Shown piece after piece: positions 34,806 to 42,432 of a stretch of DNA of 49,549 nucleotides. Position 1 is the stretch's first letter; each line of letters opens with the position of its first letter. The stretch is from a virus. The stretch is taken from IMG/VR virus record IMGVR_UViG_3300009151_000102, positions 1 to 49,549 of that record; one strand, written 5' to 3'. The position numbers and the translations under genes are program-made. The notes beneath the pieces were generated by a model. That model ran no database searches, had not been told where the DNA came from, and was given only the letters and a program-made list of their open reading frames with translations.

Positions 34806-35384
34806 ATGGCCTACTTAATTACCAGAATTAATCAAGAATTACAAAAATCAGGATACAATGCCGGTACTAGGCGTGCCAGAGATTGGTTGCGAGCAAAGAT
34901 AGGTGAATTGAGTCCTACACCTGCAACCTTGATGCGAGATAAAGAAAGATTGAGAAATACGCAATTTATTGGAAGTATGTTCTTCTTTTACTATGATCCT
35001 AAGACAAAAGATTCGCTGCCATATTACGATAGGTTTCCATTGGTAATACCAATAGAACAATACTCAGACGGTTTTCTAGGGTTGAACTTGCACTACATTC
35101 ATCCAAAGCAACGAATCATCCTTTTAGACAAGTTAAGTGAATATACGACTAATGATAAGTATGATGCAACAACAAAACTTAGATTAAGTTATGCTTTATT
35201 ACGTGCCGCTTCAAAATCGTTTGAAGCAAGTCCATGTATTAAAAGATATTTGGCAAATCATGTTAAATCAAGATTTGTTAGTATAGATGCTAATGAATGG
35301 GATATTGCAGCACTATTGCCAGTTGAAAGATTTGAAAAAGCAAGTACCGGAAAAGTCTGGTCTGATTCAAGGAAAAAATTCTAA
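34806..35384 (+). CDS. Conserved T4-like phage virion protein, unknown function (192 aa)
   Basis: Protein with LPYYDRFPLVIPI...DGFLGLNLHYIHPKQRIILLDKL (about 66-110) and a C-terminus ending VERFEKASTGKVWSDSRKKF. This pattern is a recognisable conserved protein of T4-like cyano/pelagiphages, next to gp4 and the tube-fold gene. By its position a role in head completion or the neck/baseplate is possible (T4 has gp2 next to gp4), but I cannot confirm this. No Shine-Dalgarno; AATAAATA ends 4 bases before ATG 34806. Confidence 0.7.
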   Translation: MAYLITRINQELQKSGYNAGTRRARDWLRAKIGELSPTPATLMRDKERLRNTQFIGSMFFFYYDPKTKDSLPYYDRFPLVIPIEQYSDGFLGLNLHYIHPKQRIILLDKLSEYTTNDKYDATTKLRLSYALLRAASKSFEASPCIKRYLANHVKSRFVSIDANEWDIAALLPVERFEKASTGKVWSDSRKKF

Positions 35385-36148
35385 TGTCATTTTTACCACA
35401 ATTATTTCTTTCAAACATTAAAGCAAAAGATGGTTTAGCAAAACCTTCTAGGTTCCAAGTAATATTACCTATTCCTGCTTATGTCAATTCTTTTATTGGC
35501 CAAAATCTATTTGAAGAGATTGTAAATTTTAGAAATTCTATTTTTGCAGATATTACTACTCAAGTAGCAGGAACTACTAATGAGGGTGCAAATCCAGCCA
35601 TATCAAGATATCTAGCTCTACAATGTGAATCTGCCGAACTGCCAGGTAAAACATTACAGACTGCTGATGTTTCAATTTATGGTCCAAACTTTAAAGTACC
35701 AGTAAAGATGGAATATGCAGATACAACACTTAACTTTATCTGCACAAACGAATTCTATGAGAGAAAGTTATTTGATCGTTGGTTAGAATCAATTATACCT
35801 AACGATACTCATAATGTTAGATTCTCAAAAGGTAGAACAACAAGATACTTAACAAATATTAAAATTGTCCAATATGACGATTTTATCAAACAGATTTATG
35901 CAGTGGAATTGATTGATGCTTTTCCAGTAAGTATTGCCGCACAACCATTAAGTTGGGGCGAAGATAATTTCCATAGATTATCCGTTCAATTCACATATCA
36001 ACGATATAGAACTATATACAATGGTGCTTATGATTTAGGTGCCGCAGCCAGTGCATTGTTTGGTGCTTCTGTTTCAGGAATACCATTGAAAGCAATATTG
36101 AATTCCGAGATTAATCAAATCGGTGCAACATTGAAAAGAATTTTTTAA
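35384..36148 (+). CDS. Tail-tube-fold protein (gp19 family, candidate gp54)
   Basis: 254 aa. CESAELPGKTLQTADVSIYGPNFKVPVKMEYADTTLNFICTNEFYERKLFDRWLESIIP contains the tube-protein core (PGKTLQTADVSIYGP; YADTTLNFICTNEF; LFDRWLESI), followed by IVQYDDFIKQIYAVELIDAFPVSI. This is the gp19/gp54 tube fold; length and position beside gp26 and the tape measure favour a tube-initiator protein over the major tube, but that is inference. ATG 35384 overlaps the previous stop (TAATG). Confidence 0.8.
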   Translation: MSFLPQLFLSNIKAKDGLAKPSRFQVILPIPAYVNSFIGQNLFEEIVNFRNSIFADITTQVAGTTNEGANPAISRYLALQCESAELPGKTLQTADVSIYGPNFKVPVKMEYADTTLNFICTNEFYERKLFDRWLESIIPNDTHNVRFSKGRTTRYLTNIKIVQYDDFIKQIYAVELIDAFPVSIAAQPLSWGEDNFHRLSVQFTYQRYRTIYNGAYDLGAAASALFGASVSGIPLKAILNSEINQIGATLKRIF

Positions 36149-36163
36149 TTAATTGGAGATACT

Positions 36164-36895
36164 ATGTTACCTAAAATTGATGTGCCTTTATTTACAGTTG
36201 AATTGCCTTCAACGAAAGAAAAAATAACTTTTAGACCATTCTTGGTTAAAGAACAGAAATTGTTCTTAATGAATACAGAAAGTAATGATGCACAGGAAAC
36301 TGTGAAGATTATCAGACAAGTATTAAAGAATTGTGTATTAAGTGATATTGATGTTGATGTATTACCAGTATTTGATATTGAATATCTGTTTATGAATCTT
36401 CGTGCAAGATCGGTATCTGAAGTTGTAAATCTAAAATACAAATGCAATAACACAATCACAAAAGAAGATGGAGAAGAAAAACGGTGTGATACAGTTAATG
36501 AAATCGTTCTTAACGTATTAGAAATAGAACCAACAATTTCACCAGACCATACTAGAAAAATTCAATTGACGGATAACATTGGATTAATGATGAAATATCC
36601 AACTTTTGAAATGATGAAGAGTATGGCAGGTAAAAATGAGAGTGAAGTAATCATGAGTATGATTTATAAGTGTATAGATTATATTTACGATAAAGACCAA
36701 ATTCATTATATCAAAGATGTATCTGAACAAGAACTAGAAGAGTTTATTGATAATATCCAACAAAAAGATTTAGAAAAGATTCGGGTATTCTTTGATACTA
36801 TGCCAAAGATTAAAAAAGATGTTGAATACAATTGCAAAAAATGCGGATACCATGAAAGTATCACATTAGAGGGCACCCAAGATTTTTTCGGATAA
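36164..36895 (+). CDS. 26: Baseplate hub protein gp26-like, possible tail-assembly chaperone N-part (243 aa)
   Basis: MLPKIDVPLFTVELPSTKEKITFRPFLVKEQKLFLMNTES (KITFRPFLVKEQKLF motif) and FDIEYLFMNLRARSVSEVVNLKYKC belong to the T4 gp26 baseplate-hub family. Cys pairs at about 94/107 and CxxC (NCKKCGY) near 223-226 look like a zinc ribbon. It ends QDFFG and the final codons contain the heptamer T TTT TTC, with the next ORF in the -1 frame. Two genes then a tape measure is the arrangement of tail-assembly chaperones in long-tailed phages. GGAG ribosome site before ATG 36164. Confidence 0.85.
   Translation: MLPKIDVPLFTVELPSTKEKITFRPFLVKEQKLFLMNTESNDAQETVKIIRQVLKNCVLSDIDVDVLPVFDIEYLFMNLRARSVSEVVNLKYKCNNTITKEDGEEKRCDTVNEIVLNVLEIEPTISPDHTRKIQLTDNIGLMMKYPTFEMMKSMAGKNESEVIMSMIYKCIDYIYDKDQIHYIKDVSEQELEEFIDNIQQKDLEKIRVFFDTMPKIKKDVEYNCKKCGYHESITLEGTQDFFG
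36883..36889 (+). promoter_or_regulatory. Candidate -1 ribosomal frameshift site (T TTT TTC)
   Basis: Canonical X XXY YYZ heptamer in frame (codons GAT TTT TTC GGA TAA) just one sense codon before the gp26-like stop. After a -1 slip the next codons are CGG ATA ATG, in frame with the 63-aa ORF starting at 36895, giving a fusion of 242 + 2 + 63 = 307 residues. No clear downstream hairpin or pseudoknot was worked out. Confidence 0.5.
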
Positions 36896-37086
36896 TGTTT
36901 TGTCATGATACACTAGGTAATTACTATAGGACTAATTTTGCGTTAATGCACCATCACAAATATAGTCTTACAGAACTTGAAAATATGATACCTTGGGAAA
37001 GAGAAATTTATATAACATTACTTGTTAATCATTTAGAAGAAGAACGACAAAGAATTGAACAACAAAAATTAGCAAACAAAAGGTAA
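36895..37086 (+). CDS. Tail chaperone C-terminal ORF (63 aa), probable -1 frameshift partner
   Basis: 63 residues: MFCHDTLGNYYRTNFALMHHHKYSLTELENMIPWEREIYITLL... with LMHHHKYSLTELENMIPWEREIYI, a motif also found as the end of gp26-type proteins in marine T4-like phages. ATG 36895 overlaps the gp26-like stop (TAATG), so either coupled re-initiation or frameshifting can express it. It sits 3 bases before the tape-measure gene. By arrangement it resembles the T part of lambda G/GT chaperones; T4 gp51 is another hub-assembly factor, but no similarity to it can be claimed. Confidence 0.7.
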   Translation: MFCHDTLGNYYRTNFALMHHHKYSLTELENMIPWEREIYITLLVNHLEEERQRIEQQKLANKR

Positions 37087-37089
37087 GAC

Positions 37090-39381
37090 ATGGCAAAAGA
37101 TTCCAGATTAGCAGAAATATTCCGTCAAGAACTTAAAAAAGATAAGGGTTTGATGAGTGCTTTCCTTGCCTCTGCCAGTGAGCGAGGAAAAGAAAGATCA
37201 GATATTAGAAATATATTGCCCAAATCTGGAATCTCTGGTGCTATAGCTGAACGAATGTTTGGTAAATCATATCGTGCAGGCAATAAAGATACTAAAGTTG
37301 AAAGAACATCTGGTGATATTACTTCATCAAAGTATTTACCAGGTATGGCAAAAGATATGAATTTGATGCGATTGAATATGCAAAAATTAGTAACACTTGC
37401 TGGCGGTAAACCATCTAAAACAGTATCCACTGGGTTATTAAAGGGTAAAGATACTAAGATTGCGGAAAAAAAAGAATCTGGTGGAATGTTAGGAACTGCA
37501 GGTAATATGTTAAATGGCGCAGCATCCATGGCAGGCGGCGCATTGGGTGGAATAGGAAAATTAGGAGGTGGTATATTAAGTATGGGTGGTTCTATGCTTG
37601 GTGGTATAGCTAGTGGCATAGGTAATATAGGCGGTTCTATACTTGGTGGTTTAACTGGAATATTAGGTTCACTTGGTGGTGGTTTTTTAAAAATATTAGG
37701 TGGACTTGTTAGTTTTGGTTTACCTGGTATGTTAATAGCACTTGGCGCAGGTTCATTAATATCAGCAATATTTACTAATTTTGATTTTAAAAGTTTAGGC
37801 GGAATTTTTACAGATACTTTTGATGGCATTACCAAAGTATTACAAGATTTTTTTGGAGTCACAGAAGAAAATAAAGATAAATCATTTATAAGATTGATAG
37901 CAGAAAAATTGGATGATAAATTTGAAACAACAAAATTTACTGAATCTTTAGATTACATTGGTAAAAAATTAAAAAGTATTACAGATACTTTGGAAGTTCA
38001 AATTCGTAGTGTATACGTCACAATACAAAATCACGCTAAAGCTGCTTTTACAACTTTTGCAGATATTATGTTGGCAGTTGGAAGTGACATTAAAGGAATA
38101 ACAACTAAGTGGTTTGATGAGAACATGGTTAAAATTTACACTTTAGTTGGTACCCTTATTGGTGGTGTTATTGGATCAATTATTCCTAAAGTTGGAACAG
38201 CTATTGGAGCTACAATTGGAGGTACACTAGGTGCAGCCACAGCATTTACGATTCAAAAAGAACAATCTGGTGGTGAAAATGATAGAACTGCTTTAGCAAA
38301 TATACAAAAAAGATTAGATGATAAAAGTGCGCCAGGAACAAGAGAATTTGATGAGAAACGAGTAATAGAATTAAAAAAGAGAATTGCTGATAGGGATGTT
38401 ACTTATTCATCAAACAACTTAGATTTAATGAGAAAACAAGGTCTCGGTAATACATTTAATACACATTTAGCATCGGAATATGAAAAAAATCCATTACCAA
38501 CATCACCAACTAAAATTCCAGGTAGTAATGTAAGTGGTACTGGTGGTAGTTACAATGATAGAATTGCTAGAGGTGAATCTGGCGGTAAATATGATACAAT
38601 TTTTGGTAAAGCTGGTGGAGCAATGATTAATGGTAAACTAGTAACCGAAAATACAATTGATGAGGTTATTGCTTGGCAAAAATCTATGGCAGCAACAAAT
38701 AAACAAGCAATAGGAAAATATCAATTTATGAGTAATGAAGTGATATCATCGGCAAAAGCTGCTGGATTATCTGGGAATGATTTATTTAATGGCGTTAATC
38801 AAGAAAAAATGCAGGCTGCATATACAGAAGCAAATAAAAAATCTTTGAGAGCTGCTGGTTTACCAGATACTGATGAATATCTTTCAATGGCACATGCAGT
38901 TGGTGTTGGTGGAATACAAGCATTACTTAAAGCACAACAATCAGGAGAAGGTGGTACATTATCCGCTGCGGATGCTTTTCTAAAATATGGAACATTTAAA
39001 GGAGCACAATCAACTTGGGCAGTAGATTCTAATGCTAGAAAAACCAATAAACAATTAAACGCATCTGTTGATGATACTATTGCAAGACTGTCTAATAAAG
39101 TAAATGGAACTCAAAATTTAGCTTCAAATAAAGTAGTTCCTGTAACTCCAAATCCAGATGTGCCTAAATTGAGTATTGCACAACAAATGGGTGAAGCATT
39201 AGGAACTGAAATGAATAGTCTATTACAATTTGTTGGAAAAAGTATTGATAGTATGAATAAGAATATGACTGCAACTGCATCATCATCTTCTGGTGGTCAA
39301 GGAAACATATCTGCTTACAATGATAAAGCGTTTGAATTATTCTTTAATGCTACGGTACAATCAACAGTTAATCCAAGTTAA
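37090..39381 (+). CDS. Tail tape measure/hub protein with muramidase domain (763 aa)
   Basis: N-terminal charged region, then a Gly-rich hydrophobic core (about 134-235, e.g. GGGILSMGGSMLGG) as in tape measures, then helical segments, then a C-terminal lysozyme/transglycosylase-type domain (about residues 487-665): IARGESGGKYDTIFG with catalytic-type Glu496, AIGKYQFM near 540, and SMAHAVGVGGIQALLKAQ near 610. It follows the gp26/63-aa chaperone pair, as tape measures do, and occupies the place of T4 gp29 (590 aa). At about 0.15 nm per residue it would give a tail of roughly 110 nm; rough inference. The hub gp5 has lost its lysozyme, so this domain probably makes the hole in peptidoglycan. AAGG ribosome site. 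Confidence 0.8.
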   Translation: MAKDSRLAEIFRQELKKDKGLMSAFLASASERGKERSDIRNILPKSGISGAIAERMFGKSYRAGNKDTKVERTSGDITSSKYLPGMAKDMNLMRLNMQKLVTLAGGKPSKTVSTGLLKGKDTKIAEKKESGGMLGTAGNMLNGAASMAGGALGGIGKLGGGILSMGGSMLGGIASGIGNIGGSILGGLTGILGSLGGGFLKILGGLVSFGLPGMLIALGAGSLISAIFTNFDFKSLGGIFTDTFDGITKVLQDFFGVTEENKDKSFIRLIAEKLDDKFETTKFTESLDYIGKKLKSITDTLEVQIRSVYVTIQNHAKAAFTTFADIMLAVGSDIKGITTKWFDENMVKIYTLVGTLIGGVIGSIIPKVGTAIGATIGGTLGAATAFTIQKEQSGGENDRTALANIQKRLDDKSAPGTREFDEKRVIELKKRIADRDVTYSSNNLDLMRKQGLGNTFNTHLASEYEKNPLPTSPTKIPGSNVSGTGGSYNDRIARGESGGKYDTIFGKAGGAMINGKLVTENTIDEVIAWQKSMAATNKQAIGKYQFMSNEVISSAKAAGLSGNDLFNGVNQEKMQAAYTEANKKSLRAAGLPDTDEYLSMAHAVGVGGIQALLKAQQSGEGGTLSAADAFLKYGTFKGAQSTWAVDSNARKTNKQLNASVDDTIARLSNKVNGTQNLASNKVVPVTPNPDVPKLSIAQQMGEALGTEMNSLLQFVGKSIDSMNKNMTATASSSSGGQGNISAYNDKAFELFFNATVQSTVNPS

Positions 39382-39385
39382 AGAA

Positions 39386-39407
39386 AAACCCCACCGAAGT
39401 GGGGTTT
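39386..39407. terminator. Bidirectional rho-independent terminator between convergent genes
   Basis: A 9-bp stem (AAACCCCAC/GTGGGGTTT) with a CGAA loop on the plus strand, UUCG on the minus strand (the extra-stable C-UUCG-G tetraloop). T-rich tracts flank both sides. It lies between the tape measure (+) stop at 39381 and the gp32 (-) stop at 39413, so it ends transcription from both directions. Confidence 0.85.
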
Positions 39408-39412
39408 CTTTG

Positions 39413-40309
39413 TTACGACTTCTCTGCTAGTGATTTAAAATAATCCATATCGTCATCATCTACAGAATCTTTAAATGCAGGTACTTCAATTTCTTCTTTG
39501 AAACTATGAACAGAATCTTCTGCTTTAGTTTTCATTGTAACTGCACCTTCTAAACCAAGAACTTTATCTAACCTTGTCTTTATTTGTTCATAAGACTTGA
39601 AGTTCTTTGCATCATGAAAGTCTTTCAATGAATACTCTTTCTTCCACAATTCTTCTAGTTTAGTATCATCACCTTCAAACAATGCTACTGGTGAATCAAA
39701 TTCAGATTTATCATAGTTACGATAATTCTCAACATTACGAATCTTCAATTTGAAGTTTGCACCTTCCCAAAGATCAAATGGATTAATTGGCTTCTCATCA
39801 GGAAATTCAGGATTCATTGCTTCAGTAATCTTATCAAAGATTTTCTTACCAAATTTAAATATCTTAATTTGACCTTCGTTCTCTTTGTTACTTGGATCAG
39901 AAACAATATAAACATTAGCATAGTAACTTAACCTACGTTTTTGATTCCGTGCAATGTTTTTGTTTGCATCAATACCAGAATTCCATAGTGTTGAATTATG
40001 TTCACACACTGGACACTTACCATTGTTGATTGTAGTTAAACAATTATCAATCAACCATCCACCTGGTCCTTGAAAACCATGATTGAATACTCGTACCCAT
40101 GGAAGACCATCATCACCATCTACTGCAGGTGCAGGAAGAAACCGAATGATTGCCATACCGTTTCCTGCTTTATCTACTGATGGTTGCCACATTCTAGGAT
40201 CATCTCTTGATCCTGCTTCGGCAGTTTGATTTGTTGTTGTTGCTTCGATTGCTTTGGTCAATTTTTCAAAATTATTTTGACCACGTTTTAAATTTGCGAA
40301 TGAACTCAT
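39413..40309 (-). CDS. 32: Single-stranded DNA-binding protein gp32
   Basis: 298 aa (T4 gp32 301 aa). N-terminal basic self-interaction region (SSFANLKRGQNNFEKL), OB-fold core with zinc-binding His77, Cys90, Cys99, Cys102 spaced almost exactly as T4 His64/Cys77/Cys87/Cys90 (NHGFQ...IDNC...GKCPVC), RLSYYANVYIVSDP core motif, and a strongly acidic C-terminus (DSVDDDDMDYFKSLAEKS) for partner binding. It coats ssDNA in replication, recombination and repair. GAGG ribosome site; a 73-base intergenic leader lies upstream, in which no confident promoter was found. Confidence 0.97.
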   Translation of the reverse strand: MSSFANLKRGQNNFEKLTKAIEATTTNQTAEAGSRDDPRMWQPSVDKAGNGMAIIRFLPAPAVDGDDGLPWVRVFNHGFQGPGGWLIDNCLTTINNGKCPVCEHNSTLWNSGIDANKNIARNQKRRLSYYANVYIVSDPSNKENEGQIKIFKFGKKIFDKITEAMNPEFPDEKPINPFDLWEGANFKLKIRNVENYRNYDKSEFDSPVALFEGDDTKLEELWKKEYSLKDFHDAKNFKSYEQIKTRLDKVLGLEGAVTMKTKAEDSVHSFKEEIEVPAFKDSVDDDDMDYFKSLAEKS

Positions 40310-40382
40310 TTGTTTTACCTCGTATTAGTTGTATGTTAATATATCGTCTTGTCCACATGATTCATAATATAATAGTATTTAG

Positions 40383-40970
40383 TCATGCGAACTCCTTCAA
40401 TAATATAGATTTCATTTTATCACATTCAAAGTGAATAAACGGCAAATATTTCAAACATTTCCGATTGAATTCTGGCCAACGAATAGTATCAGTGATTCGT
40501 TTAGACCACATCGGAAAGAAATTCATTAGAGAATTCATAATACATAATGTCTCTAATTGAATATCTTTTTGAAGAGTCATTGTTAATAACTTTGGATAGT
40601 CTCCATTAGTCTTAAACAATTCGGTTGTATTCTCACAATTCTCTTTAATGAATTTGCAATCATTAGTAAAATTGTAAGTCAATGCTTGGATTATCTTCAT
40701 CCGATCTCTGTGACGAGTCATAGCATCCTCTTCAAATAACTTACCAACCCACATGTTTTCTTCACATAAAAAATTAGATATAAGAAATTCTATACAATCC
40801 TCTTTCTCATTTCTACGTGATAACTTGTAAAAATAATACTTGTCTTTACGGTTCTCAAATGATTCAATGCTTATTCTAGATTTACCTTGATACTTAAAGT
40901 AATCATATGAATCGGTTGAGAAATGTAATTTAAGAGAATTATATAAACAGAAAACTTCATAACCTGTCAT
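40383..40970 (-). CDS. 59: DNA helicase loader gp59
   Basis: 195 aa (T4 gp59 217 aa). YNSLKLHFSTDSYDYFKYQGKSRISIESFENRKDKYYFYKLSRR contains the diagnostic YDYFKYxGKxRISxESFExRKDKYYFYKLSRR stretch of gp59 family. gp59 loads the gp41 helicase onto forked DNA coated with gp32. It stands directly upstream of gp32 and downstream of gp33, as in T4. Confidence 0.93.
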   Translation of the reverse strand: MTGYEVFCLYNSLKLHFSTDSYDYFKYQGKSRISIESFENRKDKYYFYKLSRRNEKEDCIEFLISNFLCEENMWVGKLFEEDAMTRHRDRMKIIQALTYNFTNDCKFIKENCENTTELFKTNGDYPKLLTMTLQKDIQLETLCIMNSLMNFFPMWSKRITDTIRWPEFNRKCLKYLPFIHFECDKMKSILLKEFA

Positions 40971-40972
40971 AA

Positions 40973-41194
40973 TTAAATAGGTAATCTTGCTGATTTAGGC
41001 AATAGATTATGGTCTTGTGCATCCATTTGAATCTTATCTCTAAGATTATTATTTACCAGAGTGGCAGCAATTTCAACTTCAAGACCTGTTCTTGTGCAGT
41101 ATTCAACTATCGCTTCATAATGAGTATAGTCAGTTTCTACAACAATCTTTTCTATTGCCTTAGCAAATTCCCTCATCTCCTCTTTGGTTGCCAT
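40973..41194 (-). CDS. 33: Late transcription coactivator gp33
   Basis: 73 aa starting MATKEEMREFAKAIEKIVVETDYTHYEAIVEYCTRTGLEVEIAATLV...ending LPKSARLPI. Size and order (gp32-gp59-gp33-dsbA) match T4, where gp33 links RNA polymerase to the gp45 clamp on late promoters; the C-terminal hydrophobic tail would be the clamp-binding part. I use ATG 41194, overlapping the upstream stop as TGATG; a GTG three bases upstream is the alternative. Sequence similarity to T4 gp33 is weak; assignment rests mainly on synteny. Confidence 0.75.
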   Translation of the reverse strand: MATKEEMREFAKAIEKIVVETDYTHYEAIVEYCTRTGLEVEIAATLVNNNLRDKIQMDAQDHNLLPKSARLPI

Positions 41195-41466
41195 CACTTT
41201 ACAATCGTTTGATATAATGTTTCAAACTGTTCATGCACAGCAACTTCTTCATCATAATTTTGTTTATGATAAACTTTTACCATACGATTAACAATTTTCT
41301 TGGGTAGATTTAATTGACTACAGATATCTGCAACTGCATTTTTAATTAAATCTTTTTCACCTTCCATACGTGTCATTGATCCAGAACACTCACGTAATAC
41401 GCCAAGTAATTTCTGTTGGTCTGCTGGATTACTAATCATATTAATACTCAATTGTGCAACTGCCAT
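41194..41466 (-). CDS. dsbA: DsbA-like double-stranded DNA-binding protein (late transcription)
   Basis: 90 aa, same length as T4 DsbA (89 aa). The C-terminal part IVNRMVKVYHKQNYDEEVAVHEQFETLYQTIV matches the T4 pattern (MFNRLLALYHKDNRDVFEAE...ELYDTVF). T4 DsbA binds late promoter DNA and enhances late transcription. Preceded by AAGGAGAG ribosome site; the stop overlaps the gp33 start. Confidence 0.85.
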   Translation of the reverse strand: MAVAQLSINMISNPADQQKLLGVLRECSGSMTRMEGEKDLIKNAVADICSQLNLPKKIVNRMVKVYHKQNYDEEVAVHEQFETLYQTIVK

Positions 41467-41479
41467 AATATACTCTCCT

Positions 41480-41692
41480 TTATTTTTTCATTGCATAGGT
41501 AATACAAATTGCATCTGGTGTAGTTGTATATGCACACTTAACTGAAAGTGGATCTACACCTTTTGAAATTGCTTGTTCAATATTCTTTGACATCAAGTTT
41601 CTATCATTAATCATGTATAATGTTACTGCTACTACTGCAGTGAAAATCATACCAAACATTGTTGCTGAAAACCAATCCATATCGTTAATCAT
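41480..41692 (-). CDS. Small membrane protein next to lysin (70 aa)
   Basis: Single predicted membrane helix (about residues 9-27, ATMFGMIFTAVVAVTLYMI) followed by a short soluble tail (KNIEQAISKGVDPLSVKCAYTTTPDAICITYA). It overlaps the SleB gene by ATGA. It could be a holin or a pinholin-like lysis protein by position and one helix, but there is no charged membrane pattern that proves this. Similar small proteins (IEQAISKGxDPLSVKC) are common in T4-like marine phages. Confidence 0.65.
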   Translation of the reverse strand: MINDMDWFSATMFGMIFTAVVAVTLYMINDRNLMSKNIEQAISKGVDPLSVKCAYTTTPDAICITYAMKK

Positions 41693-42246
41693 AATTTTAT
41701 CTCCTTTGTTAAATCATTCAAATCACTCTGCTTCTTATAAAAAATGTGTCTACCTATCTTTGTAGTCTTAGGTAAGTTCCAACCTGGATTTACATAATCT
41801 GCATGATAGTATGTTGCACCTTCAGTCACATCATCTATAAATTCATAATTCATTAATACTCTTACTGCTATTTCACGTATACTATTATACAATAAAGTAT
41901 CTCTAATTGTCAATGCTTTATTTAAGTTTGCCTGTTCACAAACCCATGAAAATTGGCATACGTTATTTGATTTCTGGTGAACTACACTACAAATTGTTGG
42001 TGCATATTTACCAGATGCTACACGATTCAAAGTTACAAGTGCTACTGCTACCTTACCAACATCCGGTTCATGTCCCGCTTCAAAGTAAATATTCTCTGCT
42101 AAACAATCAACTTGTTTTTTAACAGGATCAGTTAAACTTTTATATGAGACATTGATCGGTAAGAAATAAGTATTTGGCACATTAACTGATAATACAACAA
42201 CAGAAAATGCCACACAGATACCCATTATGGTTAATGGTATTCGCAT
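41689..42246 (-). CDS. SleB/CwlJ-type cell wall hydrolase (endolysin), membrane-anchored
   Basis: 185 aa. N-terminal hydrophobic segment (about 5-22, TIMGICVAFSVVVLSV), an anchor or signal. Then CLAENIYFEAGHEPDVGKVAVALVTLNRVASGKYAPTICSVVHQK (Glu51 or Glu56 is the catalytic-type Glu of the Hydrolase_2/SleB family), CQFSWVCE near 112 and GATYYHADYVNPGW near 152. It is likely the endolysin, or a lysin released by SAR-type export. Strong ribosome site GGGAGAGAACA. It is just downstream of the tmRNA coding piece and shares the transcript. Confidence 0.85.
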   Translation of the reverse strand: MRIPLTIMGICVAFSVVVLSVNVPNTYFLPINVSYKSLTDPVKKQVDCLAENIYFEAGHEPDVGKVAVALVTLNRVASGKYAPTICSVVHQKSNNVCQFSWVCEQANLNKALTIRDTLLYNSIREIAVRVLMNYEFIDDVTEGATYYHADYVNPGWNLPKTTKIGRHIFYKKQSDLNDLTKEIKL

Positions 42247-42263
42247 TGTTCTCTCCCTATGAT

Positions 42264-42431
42264 TGTGATGGGTTATTCTGTTACGAGGAAACCCATCGAA
42301 ACCCTAAGTAGCCGTTAGGCTGCTAATTGATAAACGCTTTCGTTTGCATTTAAAGATTTTACTTTTAACGACTATCTGTGTCGTGTTGTCTGTTTCGTTA
42401 CTCATTGTCCTGTCGAAACTAAATCCGGCCC
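42264..42431 (-). ncRNA. ssrA: tmRNA coding piece (permuted two-piece tmRNA), tag ANESVYQLAA
   Basis: Starts GGGCCGG at 42431 (5' acceptor strand), followed by TTTAGTTTCGACAGG, the conserved D-arm-like part. The tag reads GCA AAC GAA AGC GTT TAT CAA TTA GCA GCC TAA at 42347-42315, i.e. A-N-E-S-V-Y-Q-L-A-A-stop, with LAA ending as in most proteobacterial tags. The stop is inside a hairpin (AGCC/GGCT). An 8-bp stem (42267-42274/42290-42297) follows, probably marking the 3' end. GGGCCGG pairs with CCGGTCC of the acceptor piece including G3-U70, the alanine identity pair; CAGGACA (42412-42406) pairs with UGUUCUG (43000-42994). The 3' boundary is approximate. Confidence 0.92.
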
Positions 42432-42432
42432 A

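Noticed and set aside
37125-37862. 245-aa minus-strand frame opposite the tape measure
   Set aside because: Proline/isoleucine-rich antisense image of the Gly-rich tape-measure core; lies wholly within that gene and lacks a start site with a ribosome signal.
40310-40382. A late promoter upstream of gp32 (ACTAAATACTATT)
   Set aside because: It deviates from TATAAATA at two positions and gp32 is expected earlier than late; no convincing sigma70 pair either.
42247-42432. The 186-base gap read as non-coding spacer with a terminator hairpin (42267-42297)
   Set aside because: It is the tmRNA coding piece, and the stem is not followed by a U tract.
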